NCBI GenBank assembly: GCA_016931325.1
Contig: JAFGFC010000119.1
Location: 1 to 59,060, forward strand
DNA from: Spirochaetota bacterium
Lineage (GTDB): Bacteria; Spirochaetota; JAHITG01; JAFGFC01
Reading direction: 5' to 3'
Length of the DNA stretch: 59,060 bases
A model generated the notes under the pieces. It worked only from the letters and a program-made list of their open reading frames with translations, made no database searches and was not told the DNA's origin. How positions within the stretch are numbered: position 1 is the stretch's first letter; each line of letters begins with the position of its first letter. Shown here piece after piece: positions 27,817-36,594 of this stretch. A program made the translations under genes and the position numbers.

Positions 27817-28881
27817 CTATAACACCTTTAAAAGATTATGAGCGATGGTTTCGATCTCCTTTTTCTTTAAAGCCGGATAGATAGGTACCTGTATCAGTTT
27901 TCTGTAAAGATGTTCCGCATTCGTATATTGGTCAGGATCGGGAAAAGCCCTGTGAACAGAAAAAGCAATAGGCCGTTGCACGATCATCCTGTTGCGTCTG
28001 CAAAAATCAATAACACGCATGATATTGGATTCAATAAGAAGAGTATACTTTCCATATACGTTTTTCCGATTGGTGATCTCTCTGTATATTTTATATTTTG
28101 ATTTCATAAACTTATTATCATAAAAAAAAGCCAATTCCCGCCTTCTCTCAATAAACTTATTCAAAAGCTTCAGTTGATTCAATCCCAGCGCGGCGGAAAT
28201 ATCAGCCATTCGATAATCAAAGGCCAGATGATATTCTTCATGAAACATGCGAGGATTAAATTTCAATCCCTTTATCGTCTGAACCAGTTCTTTTGAATCT
28301 GTAAGGATCATCCCGCCATTCCCTGTTGTAATAATTCCATCTGTATCAAAAGAGAACAGAGAAACCAAACCGAAATTCCCCACATATTTTTTCTCATTTG
28401 TATTTTCCGAATGATATTCAGCTCCCAGCGCATAAGAGCAATCTTCGATAACAGGTATTTCTAATTCGAGGAATTTATCGATATCAGCCGGGATCCCAAA
28501 GTTATGAGAGAGGATTATGGCTTTTGTTTTTGGTGTGATCTTCTTTTTGACTTTTTTAAAATCCATATTATAAGAATCCATCTCAACGTCTATCAATATG
28601 GGGCTGGCTTTAATGTAATGTAAAGCATTTAAAATTGAAATATCAGAATAGGCCGGAATAAAGATCTCGTCACCTTTTTTTATTCTCAAGCCCAGAAGGG
28701 TCAAATGCAGGGCTGAGGTAAAAGAATTGACGGCTATTCCATGCCGCTTACCAATAAGGGCACATAACTTTTTCTCGAATTCATGGGCCAGTTCCCCTTC
28801 CTCAATTCGTTCTGTTATAAGACAGTTCAATACCTGTTCAAGATCTTTTCGCACTATCGTTGGTTTGTTAATCGGTATCAT
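27817..28881 (-). CDS. DegT/DnrJ/EryC1/StrS-family protein lacking the PLP lysine
   Basis: A 354-residue fold-type I aminotransferase-like protein of the DegT/DnrJ/EryC1/StrS (sugar aminotransferase) family. Family landmarks are present: PINKP at the N-terminus, the substrate/PLP-phosphate loop NSFTSALHL (52-60), PLP-ring Asp147 in VIEDCSYALGA, and TTGNGGMILT (185-194). The residue that should be the Schiff-base lysine, in the segment SFDTDGIITTG, is Gly182; family members normally read SF-x-x-x-K here. Codons for this segment read cleanly, so it is not an obvious frameshift. Without the lysine, ordinary transamination is not expected; the protein could be regulatory, use a different mechanism, or be decaying. 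The start at 28881 has GGAAG four bases upstream. Confidence 0.82.
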   Translation of the reverse strand: MIPINKPTIVRKDLEQVLNCLITERIEEGELAHEFEKKLCALIGKRHGIAVNSFTSALHLTLLGLRIKKGDEIFIPAYSDISILNALHYIKASPILIDVEMDSYNMDFKKVKKKITPKTKAIILSHNFGIPADIDKFLELEIPVIEDCSYALGAEYHSENTNEKKYVGNFGLVSLFSFDTDGIITTGNGGMILTDSKELVQTIKGLKFNPRMFHEEYHLAFDYRMADISAALGLNQLKLLNKFIERRRELAFFYDNKFMKSKYKIYREITNRKNVYGKYTLLIESNIMRVIDFCRRNRMIVQRPIAFSVHRAFPDPDQYTNAEHLYRKLIQVPIYPALKKKEIETIAHNLLKVL

Positions 28882-28945
28882 CAGTCTTCCTTTCTGGTTA
28901 AACACTCAATCCCCGCGACTCAAGAATTATTACTTCTAAATTTCT

Positions 28946-28971
28946 AACCTCGAACGGGGCAACGTCGAACC
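28946..28971. repeat. Word-repeat spacer (TCGAAC type)
   Basis: Between the DegT-family and GGDEF genes lies AACCTCGAACGGGG followed by CAACGTCGAACC, two copies of a TCGAAC word in a 150-base spacer that is otherwise AT-rich. No gene seen. It may belong to the class of short-word intergenic repeats noted elsewhere in the window. Confidence 0.35.
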
Positions 28972-29031
28972 ATTTTTATTGTATTAGACTATTAAATTTA
29001 AAATAGTTGTCAACAGAAATTTTAAGGCAGG

Positions 29032-30447
29032 CTAGATATTCATCGCAGGTGTCGTCATGTTCCGGCCTGATTTTTTGGATATATAAAGAGCCTGATCAGC
29101 CTGTCTGATCATCTCTTCATTATTATAGCCTTTTTTATATGTGGCTATTCCCAGACTTAACGTCATGTACATTTTTTTTAAATTCGTATCCTTGTGAACA
29201 TTGAATACCTCGACTGTTTTTCTCAATTTTTCAGCTACTTTCATAGCGGAGAGAAGATTGGTATGAGGCAGTATAATAGCGAATTCGTCCCCCCCGTAAC
29301 GGCAAAGAATATCAGAAACGCGGATGCAATCCTTTATCACTTCAGCTACAAGTTTAAGGGCCTGGTCCCCCATAATATGTCCAAAGCTGTCATTATATTC
29401 TTTAAACTGGTCAATATCGATCATGATCAATGACAGCGGGATAGAATGCCGAATGGCCCTGTTGATCTCCCGATCAAGATAGATCTTGAAATAGCGATGA
29501 TTCAAAACCCCTGTCACGGCGTCTGTAATGGCCTCATTGCTCAATTCTTCATACAACTTGACATTATTAATCACAGCGGCTCCATGATTAGCCAATAAAG
29601 AAGCATATTTGATGTCATTATCATTAAAGACACCCTGGTCAATTCTTTTATCAGTGAAATTCAATACCCCTATGATCTCTTTCTTGATCTTCATGGGAAG
29701 GCTCAGAAAAGATTTACTTTTATATTTCTCTTTTTTACGGGATTTAAAGCGTACATCCTGTTCGATATCTTTTACCAGCAAGGGCTGCCCGTATTGGGCT
29801 ACCCACCCGGAAATAGCCTCCCCCAGTTTAAGGCTTGTCTTTTCAGCCACATTTTTTTCGATCCCTTTACTGGCGGCGATTATCAGGTCATTATTGTACA
29901 CCAGCATGACCGAGGCTTTATCAGCCCTTAACAGTTCGCATCCTCTTTCAATGATATAACTGCATACCTTCTTGATACTTCTGAAAGAACTCATCTCTTT
30001 GGTCATTTTTAGTATACTGGTTAATTTATCTTTCTCAAGAGAGAGTTGACTTAATAACTTTATATTTTCTTTTTCCAGTTTTTTATTCTCCAGGCATTTT
30101 CTGATCCTGTTTTTGACCTGGTCCATATCAAAAGGCTTGGTAATATAATCATTGACTTCTTTTTTTACAGCATCAATAGCCGAATCCATCTCCGGATAGG
30201 CTGTTATGATAATGGAACAGACATCAGGTATTACTTTCTTTATTTTTTCTAAAAGTTTCAGGCCATCCATATCAGGAAGTTTCAGATCAAGGAGAACAAG
30301 GTCATAATCCCGCTTTTTCACCTCTCCCAATCCTTCCCGGGCCGTGGCTTTGGAGAAAACGGAATATTTCTCTTCTTTCAGGATCTTTGACAGCGTCGTA
30401 CGAATAGTATTATCATCATCAACGATCAATATCTTATCTTTTTTCAC
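29032..30447 (-). CDS. Response regulator with GAF and GGDEF output
   Basis: A 471-residue cytoplasmic protein. Residues 1-120 are a receiver domain with acidic pocket DDD (10-12), phospho-acceptor Asp54 (LVLLDLKLPDMDG) and the conserved Lys in TKPFD. A GAF domain follows (about 150-300) and then a GGDEF diguanylate cyclase with intact RYGGDEFAIILPH and RxxD I-site (RVSD). Phosphorylation is expected to regulate c-di-GMP synthesis, similar to WspR/PleD-type regulators but with a GAF in the middle. The GTG start (30447) has AAGGAG seven bases upstream and overlaps the end of the preceding receiver gene by 14 bases. Last gene of a four-gene signalling operon. Confidence 0.92.
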   Translation of the reverse strand: MKKDKILIVDDDNTIRTTLSKILKEEKYSVFSKATAREGLGEVKKRDYDLVLLDLKLPDMDGLKLLEKIKKVIPDVCSIIITAYPEMDSAIDAVKKEVNDYITKPFDMDQVKNRIRKCLENKKLEKENIKLLSQLSLEKDKLTSILKMTKEMSSFRSIKKVCSYIIERGCELLRADKASVMLVYNNDLIIAASKGIEKNVAEKTSLKLGEAISGWVAQYGQPLLVKDIEQDVRFKSRKKEKYKSKSFLSLPMKIKKEIIGVLNFTDKRIDQGVFNDNDIKYASLLANHGAAVINNVKLYEELSNEAITDAVTGVLNHRYFKIYLDREINRAIRHSIPLSLIMIDIDQFKEYNDSFGHIMGDQALKLVAEVIKDCIRVSDILCRYGGDEFAIILPHTNLLSAMKVAEKLRKTVEVFNVHKDTNLKKMYMTLSLGIATYKKGYNNEEMIRQADQALYISKKSGRNMTTPAMNI

Positions 30448-30832
30448 TCACAATCTCCTTGATCAACGAGATTAATTCATCTACATCAAATGGTTTATAA
30501 AGGCATGTGATAGCGCCGTAATCCAACGCTTTTTTGATGATCTTTTTTTCATAAAAAGCTGTGATCATAATACCCTTCATTTCAGGGTGAGCCTTTTGAA
30601 GGATCTTGTAAGTTTCAACTCCATTTATGCCGGGAAGTTTAACATCAATGATGGCGACATCAAGGTATTCCCCTTTAGCCTTTTTAATCCCTTCTTTTCC
30701 CTTGCCGGCTGTAATAACATTGAAATTTATTTCTTTCAATATGGCCCCCAGCATTTCACAGGTAACCTGTTCGTCATCAATGACAAGGACAGTTTTTTTC
30801 ATTGGAATCTTGTTTTTTTTGCTTTTTCCCAT
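30434..30832 (-). CDS. Stand-alone receiver domain protein
   Basis: A 132-residue CheY-like receiver with no output domain. Acidic pocket DDE (19-21), phospho-acceptor Asp63 (VAIIDVKLPG), and conserved Lys in YKPFD are intact. Such single-domain regulators relay phosphate or control partners by contact. The start at 30832 has AGAGGA four bases upstream; the internal Met11 lacks one. It lies 52 bases after the histidine kinase gene and overlaps the GGDEF response regulator gene by 14 bases. It probably takes phosphate from the upstream kinase, perhaps competing with, or passing to, the second receiver. Confidence 0.92.
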   Translation of the reverse strand: MGKSKKNKIPMKKTVLVIDDEQVTCEMLGAILKEINFNVITAGKGKEGIKKAKGEYLDVAIIDVKLPGINGVETYKILQKAHPEMKGIMITAFYEKKIIKKALDYGAITCLYKPFDVDELISLIKEIVSEKR

Positions 30833-30884
30833 AGAATCCTCTTTATATTATCGTATATTTTTGAATTGTCCACTATAAAATTAT

Positions 30885-32906
30885 TTAATCATTTAAAGGC
30901 AGCTGAATGAGGAACGTCGTTCCCTGGCCGACTTTGCTTTTCACTTTGACATGGCCTTTGTGTTTTCTGATGATCTCGTTCACAAGGGTAAGGCCAAGTC
31001 CTGTTCCTTTGACTTTATCCGAGAAAAACGGCTCAAATACCTTTTTCATTTTATCCGGGGAGATGCCCACACCCGTGTCAGTGACAGCTATTTCAACTTT
31101 GTTATTTTTCATCATGGTATGTATAGTCAGATGACCTCCTCCTGCCATGGCTTCCCGCGCATTCACGATCAGGTTGATGAATACCTGAGTTAATTTATCT
31201 TTATCCGCTCTCACTTTAGGCAGTTTGGATAATCTTAGTTTTATAGTAATATCAAAAAAATTCATTTTTTTCTTGATCGAGCTGAGGACCTCTTCGATCA
31301 GGCTGTTTACATCCACGGTGGATTTATTCAGCACGAATCCTCTGGATAATGTTAAAATATCACTAATGATATTCGATGAACGATCTATCTCTTTATTGAT
31401 ATTTCTCAATATTGTCTCCACCTTTCTATCCTTTCCTTTTAAAAGGTGCTTTAAATAATACGTGGAGATCTTCATGCCGGCTAAAGGATTTTTCAGTTCA
31501 TGAGAAACCATAGCCGCCATTCGCCCGATCACCGCCAATCTTTCGCTCTGTAAAAGCTTTTTCTGGGTTTTTTTCAATTTTTTATAGGCCTCTTTAATGT
31601 CCAATGCCATGCTCAGGGCGTTTAAACGAGCCTGATCCAGCTCCTTTGTCCTGTCCAATACCATCTTCTCCAGACCGACATTCACCTTCTTCAGGGTCTC
31701 GTATAACCTGGAATTCTCAACCGCTATGCCAATAGTATTTCCGACTGATTCCAGCATCTGACTTTCATTTGGATTCAATTCGTGATAGCTTTTGGAAGAC
31801 AAAGTGCCGATCCCCACTGTGCCTTTGTGAGATTTGATGGGGAAAAAAACAGTGGACTTTAATTTCAAAGACTTGATCTGTTCAAACAACGTAAAATTCG
31901 TTTTTAATTCTTTATAGCTATGGAGTAATTTAGGTTTTTTGATCTTGAGCATCTTTTTTAAAAAAGAGGTCCGCCCCTCCGCGAGATCCTTTTGCGCTAT
32001 CTTGATAATTTTACTTTCCCTGTCCAGACCTACCAGCGAGACCATGGTTAGATTGCGATTTTCATCGAGCAGAATAATGGAAGCAATATCTGTTCCGGTC
32101 AGTTCCAGGATCTTCTCTGCCACACTATGCAATATCTCGTTTAAATTGAATGAACGGCTGATGGCCACAGCGATCTCCAGAAGGATGGCCCGTTCCCGGG
32201 CAATGACCCTGTAACGTAATTCACTCTCTCTTAATTCCCGATGCGCCCGTTTCGATTCAGTAATATCCCGGTTAATACCCCTGTACCCCAGGTACTCACC
32301 CTGCTCGTCAAAAAATGGCTCAGCACCTGTCTCTAAAACCACAAGATGCCCGTCCTTATGTCTATTGAGATTCACCATACCCTTAAGGGGCTTTTTGGAT
32401 TGCATGGCGACTCTGATGATGGCCTCCACCCTTTCCGCTTCATCAGGGGGCATGAAATGAAACGGTTTCTTTCCCATTACCTCTTCAGGTTTATATCCGA
32501 GAAGTGATTGCACCTTGGGGCTGGAATAGCTGTATGAACCATTCTGATCCAGTTCCCAGACCCAGTCAGAACTTGTTTCAATGAGCAACCGGTACTTTTC
32601 TCTGCTTTCCCGTATTTCTCTGTCTGAGATCTCTCCCAGAAAAATATAGAAAAAAAATCCCCACAGGGTCGGGATCAGGATACCCAGAAAATCACCATAA
32701 ATATCGATTTCCCGGCTTAATTCCCGGTTCACAATGAACCACTCCAGGGTATTTAATAAATTATAGATAACAATAATAAAAATAAGAAAGATGAAAAAAT
32801 ATTTTACATCTTTCGGAAATCGGCTTTTCCTGTCCATGATAATGATCAGTATCGCCGCCAATGACATTAAAACACTCAAAGTGTCTAAAAGACTTATAAT
32901 GTTCAT
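30885..32906 (-). CDS. Membrane-bound PAS-GAF sensor histidine kinase
   Basis: A 673-residue histidine kinase. Three hydrophobic helices occur in residues 5-92, then a PAS domain (about 100-230; YRLLIETSSDWVWELDQNGS), a GAF domain (about 240-400), a coiled-coil linker, HisKA with the phosphoacceptor in SHELKNPLAGM, and HATPase_c with N box (FINLIVNAREAM), G1 (DTGVGI) and G2 (GTGLGL). All catalytic motifs are intact. The ATG at 32906 is preferred because AAGGA precedes it; longer readings would overlap the upstream membrane-protein gene. It likely phosphorylates the two receiver proteins encoded directly after it. The signal could be perceived by the membrane helices, the PAS or the GAF domain. 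Confidence 0.92.
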   Translation of the reverse strand: MNIISLLDTLSVLMSLAAILIIIMDRKSRFPKDVKYFFIFLIFIIVIYNLLNTLEWFIVNRELSREIDIYGDFLGILIPTLWGFFFYIFLGEISDREIRESREKYRLLIETSSDWVWELDQNGSYSYSSPKVQSLLGYKPEEVMGKKPFHFMPPDEAERVEAIIRVAMQSKKPLKGMVNLNRHKDGHLVVLETGAEPFFDEQGEYLGYRGINRDITESKRAHRELRESELRYRVIARERAILLEIAVAISRSFNLNEILHSVAEKILELTGTDIASIILLDENRNLTMVSLVGLDRESKIIKIAQKDLAEGRTSFLKKMLKIKKPKLLHSYKELKTNFTLFEQIKSLKLKSTVFFPIKSHKGTVGIGTLSSKSYHELNPNESQMLESVGNTIGIAVENSRLYETLKKVNVGLEKMVLDRTKELDQARLNALSMALDIKEAYKKLKKTQKKLLQSERLAVIGRMAAMVSHELKNPLAGMKISTYYLKHLLKGKDRKVETILRNINKEIDRSSNIISDILTLSRGFVLNKSTVDVNSLIEEVLSSIKKKMNFFDITIKLRLSKLPKVRADKDKLTQVFINLIVNAREAMAGGGHLTIHTMMKNNKVEIAVTDTGVGISPDKMKKVFEPFFSDKVKGTGLGLTLVNEIIRKHKGHVKVKSKVGQGTTFLIQLPLND

Positions 32907-32907
32907 T

Positions 32908-33177
32908 CTAAGGTTCCTTTTTTTGAAAAACACGTCTGGCCCAGATGACCAGAAAGACCGAACTGGCCAAATAAAAAATGTGTTCAAGTATATTCAATAA
33001 CTTATTCAGCAGTAAACCTTCCATTACAGTAAGGACCCATCCGGATAAAAGACAAAAAAACCCTGTTAAAAGAAGGCGATAATGAAGTATTTTTTGTATA
33101 CGTCTCAGATTGGCGAGAACAAAGATCAGAATTCCCAATCCGATAAAAAGCATAATAACTTCATTTTCTTCGTACAT
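32908..33177 (-). CDS. Small three-helix membrane protein of the signalling operon
   Basis: An 89-residue protein with three hydrophobic segments (about residues 8-22, 32-52 and 62-80), starting MYEENEVIML. Its stop is one base before the start of the histidine kinase gene, so the two are translationally coupled. No enzymatic motif is seen. The helix pattern resembles the kinase's own N-terminal membrane region (short helix, loop, two helices), so it may be a membrane partner or sensor subunit for the kinase; this is inference. Family not recognised. Confidence 0.65.
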   Translation of the reverse strand: MYEENEVIMLFIGLGILIFVLANLRRIQKILHYRLLLTGFFCLLSGWVLTVMEGLLLNKLLNILEHIFYLASSVFLVIWARRVFQKKEP

Positions 33178-33265
33178 TGGTTAAACCTGATACTCCCCTG
33201 GAATAATATTCCTTTTTCAATGTTAATATTTTATACTGATGAATTGATCTTTCCTGTCAACTTTT

Positions 33266-34054
33266 TTAAGAAAATCTTACAGCATTTTTAAATATTTCAA
33301 GGCCAAAAGGGTGAATTTTCATTTTATTCCATTTAAGGGATTGATAAAAAGGATGTTGCCCGGATAAAATAAATCGTTCGGGATGAGGCATCATACCCAG
33401 CACATTCCCCTTCGAGTTAATAATACCGGCAATATCTTTCTCTGCCCCATTCGGATTAAAAGGATACTGTCCCCGGCAGACGCTTCCGTCATCCATGCAG
33501 TAATATAATCCTACTCTGTTCTGGTCTTTTAAATTATGGATGTTTTCCTGCTGCCCTGCCACAAATTTTCCTTCGTTATGGGCCACAGGCAGATAGATCA
33601 CTTCCGGCAATTTCTTGAAAAAAAGAGACCCGGTATTAATTTTGAGATGCACCCAGCGGCACTCGAACCGGCGCGAATCATTCTCGATCAACGAAAAAGA
33701 TTGATCATACAGAGATTCATCAAGGGTCAGAAATCCGGTTTTCACGAGAATTTGAAATCCATTACAGATCCCGATAACGATCTTGCCTTCTCTGACAAAT
33801 TCCTTAAAAGAATCATACAGGATAAATTTTATTTCATTGGCCAGGATCTTTCCGGCTCCAACGTAATCCCCATAGGAAAAACCTCCCGGTATGACCATAA
33901 GATGATAATCTTTTAAAAGGGAGCTGTTCTTTTTTATAACATTGATGTGTATCTCGTCCACACGGGCCGCCCCGGCCATTTCCAGGGCTTTGACCGACTC
34001 TTTGTTACAATTCACACCTGCCGCTCTCAGTACCAACGCCTTTACTTTTTTCAT
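33266..34054 (-). CDS. purQ: PurQ, glutaminase subunit of FGAM synthase
   Basis: A 262-residue class I glutamine amidotransferase that supplies ammonia to PurL in the fourth step of purine synthesis. The nucleophile Cys97 is in GICNGFQIL, and the catalytic His/Glu pair is in the C-terminal GMMPHPERF. The N-terminus MKKVKALVLRAAGVN and PGGFSYGDYVGAG are typical of PurQ. It is longer than the 220-230-residue Bacillus type, fitting the form that partners with PurL or PurSL of the 800-950-residue class. The ATG at 34054 has AAGG eight bases upstream; an extended reading to 34093 adds an unlikely segment. It follows purL after 115 bases. Confidence 0.94.
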   Translation of the reverse strand: MKKVKALVLRAAGVNCNKESVKALEMAGAARVDEIHINVIKKNSSLLKDYHLMVIPGGFSYGDYVGAGKILANEIKFILYDSFKEFVREGKIVIGICNGFQILVKTGFLTLDESLYDQSFSLIENDSRRFECRWVHLKINTGSLFFKKLPEVIYLPVAHNEGKFVAGQQENIHNLKDQNRVGLYYCMDDGSVCRGQYPFNPNGAEKDIAGIINSKGNVLGMMPHPERFILSGQHPFYQSLKWNKMKIHPFGLEIFKNAVRFS

Positions 34055-34079
34055 TTTGATTACCTTTTTATTAAGAACG

Positions 34080-34161
34080 ACCACTGAATACACAGAAATA
34101 TTTTTTGAATTTTTTAGTTCCTTCTTTTTGAATTCTGTGATCTCTGTGAACTCTGTGGTTT
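34080..34161. repeat. Word-repeat spacer (CACAGAG type) between purL and purQ
   Basis: ACCACTGAATACACAGAA at the left (34080-34097) and TTCTGTGATCTCTGTGAAC plus TCTGTGGTTT at the right (34133-34161). The right part is three near-copies of a TCTGTG(N) word; the left part is its partial reverse complement, so the spacer can fold. No coding potential seen. Unusual inside an operon. Confidence 0.55.
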
Positions 34162-34169
34162 CTCTTTTC

Positions 34170-36569
34170 TTATAATTTCTTCATTCCCGGATTGCGCCAG
34201 TAATATAACAGATCCTTTACTTTGGTCTTTATACACGCGTCTCCCTTTTTATTCTTTAAAACAAATTCATCTGAATCATTGATGGTTCCAACAGGTCCAT
34301 TGGGGATATCCCGGAAAAAGCTCTCAAACTCCTTTTGTTTTTCAAATGGCACCTCGACAAGAAAACGGGTATTCGATTCAGAAAAAAGGATCTCGTGGTC
34401 TTTTTTAATACCCTGAACAGGCACATTCCCAAGAGACCCGTCAAATCCAAGACCCGAAGCCAGACTCATCTCAGCCAGAGCAACGGCCAGGCCACCGTCG
34501 GAAATATCGTGAGCTGATATGATCAAGCTTCTTGTAATCGCCTCATGTATCTTTTTGAATATGTTTCTGGCCATTTTAAAATTAATGTCAGGGATTCTGT
34601 TTGACACTTTATTCTTCAAAGCCAGAAAAGAACCTCCTCCCGGTTCATTTTTTGTTAACCCAATAATATAGATCAGACCTCCCGGCTTTTTACAATCCAT
34701 ACTGACAGTATATTTCATCTGGATCGTCCCAAAGACCGTGATAAGGAGGGTATAGGGAACAGACATAACTCTGTTCTTATGATCATCTTTAAAAGAAAAT
34801 TCATTATAAAAGCTGTCTTTGCCGGATACAAATGGTATTTTCCATTGCACCGAAGCATCATGGCAGGCCTGGGCAGCCAGTGCCAGAGCGGCCAGATGTC
34901 TTTTATTATCCGGATTTCCCCAACAGAAATTATCTAAAAGCGCGCAATCATCTATATCCGCGCCGACACAGACAGCATTCCTCAGGGCTTCATCTATCGA
35001 GGAACAGGCCATCCTGTACGGATCCGCATCCCCCTGCCGGATATTTATTCCATGAGCGATCACCATACCTTTTTCAGGTGTCGAAAGGTCAGGCACGATC
35101 ACCGTGGCATCTCCGGGACCCTGGTTTTTCCCCTGCAGCGGTTTGACAAACGTCCCCCCTTTGACTTCAAAATCATATTCCCTTATCACTGATTCCTTGC
35201 TGGAGATCTCATAACTGGATAATAATTGAAAAAGATCATCTGTATAATCTTTTTGATCCTTAAGAACAGATTCTTTTACCTTTTTCGTGGTCCAGACAGC
35301 CTGGCGTTTGCTCTGTGGTAACCCATCATGGAGAAAATGAAGATCAAGATCCCCGCAATTCTGATCATTAAAAAAAACTTTTAATCGGCCTGTTTTTGTA
35401 AACTTTCCAATGATCGTAGCCTCAACATCTTCCTCAGAGAACAGCCGTATCAGGGGCTTCACCTTATCCTCAGGTACGGCCAGGACCATCCTCTCCTGGG
35501 ATTCTGAAAGAAAGATCTCCCAGGGTCTCATATTTTGATGTTTCAGAGGCACACGTTCCAGATAAACTTCAGCCCCCAGGGACGAAGCCATTTCTCCAAC
35601 CGCGGAAGAGAATCCGCCTGCCCCGCAATCCGTGATATTATGATAAAGGTCCCTGTCCCTGGCCTTTATCAAAACATCCATGAACTTTTTCTCTGTAATG
35701 GGATCTCCTATCTGTACGGCTGCTGCGGATGTCTCTTCTGACTGAGAATCCAGATGGGCTGAAGAGAAAGTGGCCCCATGGATACCATCCCGGCCGGTCT
35801 TGCCTCCTATCACCACGATCAGATCTCCTGACCGGGCTTTCTTTTTATACTTGTCTGGGGGGATAATACCGGCTGTTCCTACAAAAACAAGCGGATTGCC
35901 GATATAACGGTTATCAAAATGGATGGAGCCATTCACAGTGGGAATACCGATCTTATTCCCGTAGTCCTTGATCCCCTGGATCACACCGCTGTACAATCTT
36001 TTCGGATGAAGAACCCCGGGTGGCAATTGCTCATATGGAAAATCGGGAAAACCGAAGCAAAGGACATCAAGGCTGGCTACAGGAAAAGCTCCCAAGCCTG
36101 TGCCCAGTATATCTCTTATAACACCGCCCACTCCTGTATTGGCCCCGCCAAAAGGGTCCAGAGCCGAGGGATGATTATGTGTTTCCACTTTAAAAGCAAG
36201 ATGATAATTCCTGTTAAATTTTATGATACCCGCATTGTCCTTGAAAACGGATACACATATATTATTCGAAGATTCCAGATACTTTTTTGTCGCCTTAACA
36301 ATAGTTTCTTTAAAAAGATTATTATATACTTTTCTGGTTTTATCTTTTCTTAATTCAATGTTGCTGTTGAAGACCTTGTGTTTACAATGTTCAGACCAGG
36401 TTTGAGCCAGTATTTCCAATTCCATGTCTGTCGGAGAACGTTTTTCCTGGTTATAATATTTCTTTATGGATTTCATTTCATCCAGATTAAGCGATAGCAC
36501 TCTGTCCCGGCTTAACTTGACGAGTTGGCTATCAGATAAATTATGGATATCGATGGTTTCGACTTTCAT
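34170..36569 (-). CDS. purL: PurL, synthetase subunit of FGAM synthase
   Basis: A 799-residue ATP-dependent enzyme that converts FGAR and ammonia to FGAM. Motifs: the linker/first block with AQTWSEHCKHKVF (about 51-63), THNHPSALDPFGGANTGVGG (about 130), DCGAGGFSSAVGEMA, and the second half's HGINIRQGDADPYRMA and SAHDISDGGLAVAL. The long N-terminal linker type is that normally found behind a PurS domain in PurSL fusions, yet no PurS domain is present here and no purS-like gene is seen next to it. Bacterial PurL of this size needs PurS, so it must be encoded elsewhere. purQ lies downstream. The start ATG has no obvious ribosome binding site but aligns with the family. Confidence 0.94.
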   Translation of the reverse strand: MKVETIDIHNLSDSQLVKLSRDRVLSLNLDEMKSIKKYYNQEKRSPTDMELEILAQTWSEHCKHKVFNSNIELRKDKTRKVYNNLFKETIVKATKKYLESSNNICVSVFKDNAGIIKFNRNYHLAFKVETHNHPSALDPFGGANTGVGGVIRDILGTGLGAFPVASLDVLCFGFPDFPYEQLPPGVLHPKRLYSGVIQGIKDYGNKIGIPTVNGSIHFDNRYIGNPLVFVGTAGIIPPDKYKKKARSGDLIVVIGGKTGRDGIHGATFSSAHLDSQSEETSAAAVQIGDPITEKKFMDVLIKARDRDLYHNITDCGAGGFSSAVGEMASSLGAEVYLERVPLKHQNMRPWEIFLSESQERMVLAVPEDKVKPLIRLFSEEDVEATIIGKFTKTGRLKVFFNDQNCGDLDLHFLHDGLPQSKRQAVWTTKKVKESVLKDQKDYTDDLFQLLSSYEISSKESVIREYDFEVKGGTFVKPLQGKNQGPGDATVIVPDLSTPEKGMVIAHGINIRQGDADPYRMACSSIDEALRNAVCVGADIDDCALLDNFCWGNPDNKRHLAALALAAQACHDASVQWKIPFVSGKDSFYNEFSFKDDHKNRVMSVPYTLLITVFGTIQMKYTVSMDCKKPGGLIYIIGLTKNEPGGGSFLALKNKVSNRIPDINFKMARNIFKKIHEAITRSLIISAHDISDGGLAVALAEMSLASGLGFDGSLGNVPVQGIKKDHEILFSESNTRFLVEVPFEKQKEFESFFRDIPNGPVGTINDSDEFVLKNKKGDACIKTKVKDLLYYWRNPGMKKL

Positions 36570-36594
36570 ATAATGTTATTCATTATGATCACCG

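Noticed and set aside
28290-28370. Frameshift as the cause of the missing PLP lysine
   Set aside because: The frame is continuous on both sides, with family motifs before (VIEDCSYALGA) and after (TTGNGGMILT) in register.
33536-33916. Plus-strand reading frame of 126 codons over purQ
   Set aside because: Antisense of conserved purQ motifs; no start signal.
35919-36353. Plus-strand reading frame of 144 codons over purL
   Set aside because: Antisense to conserved purL motifs; no family resemblance.
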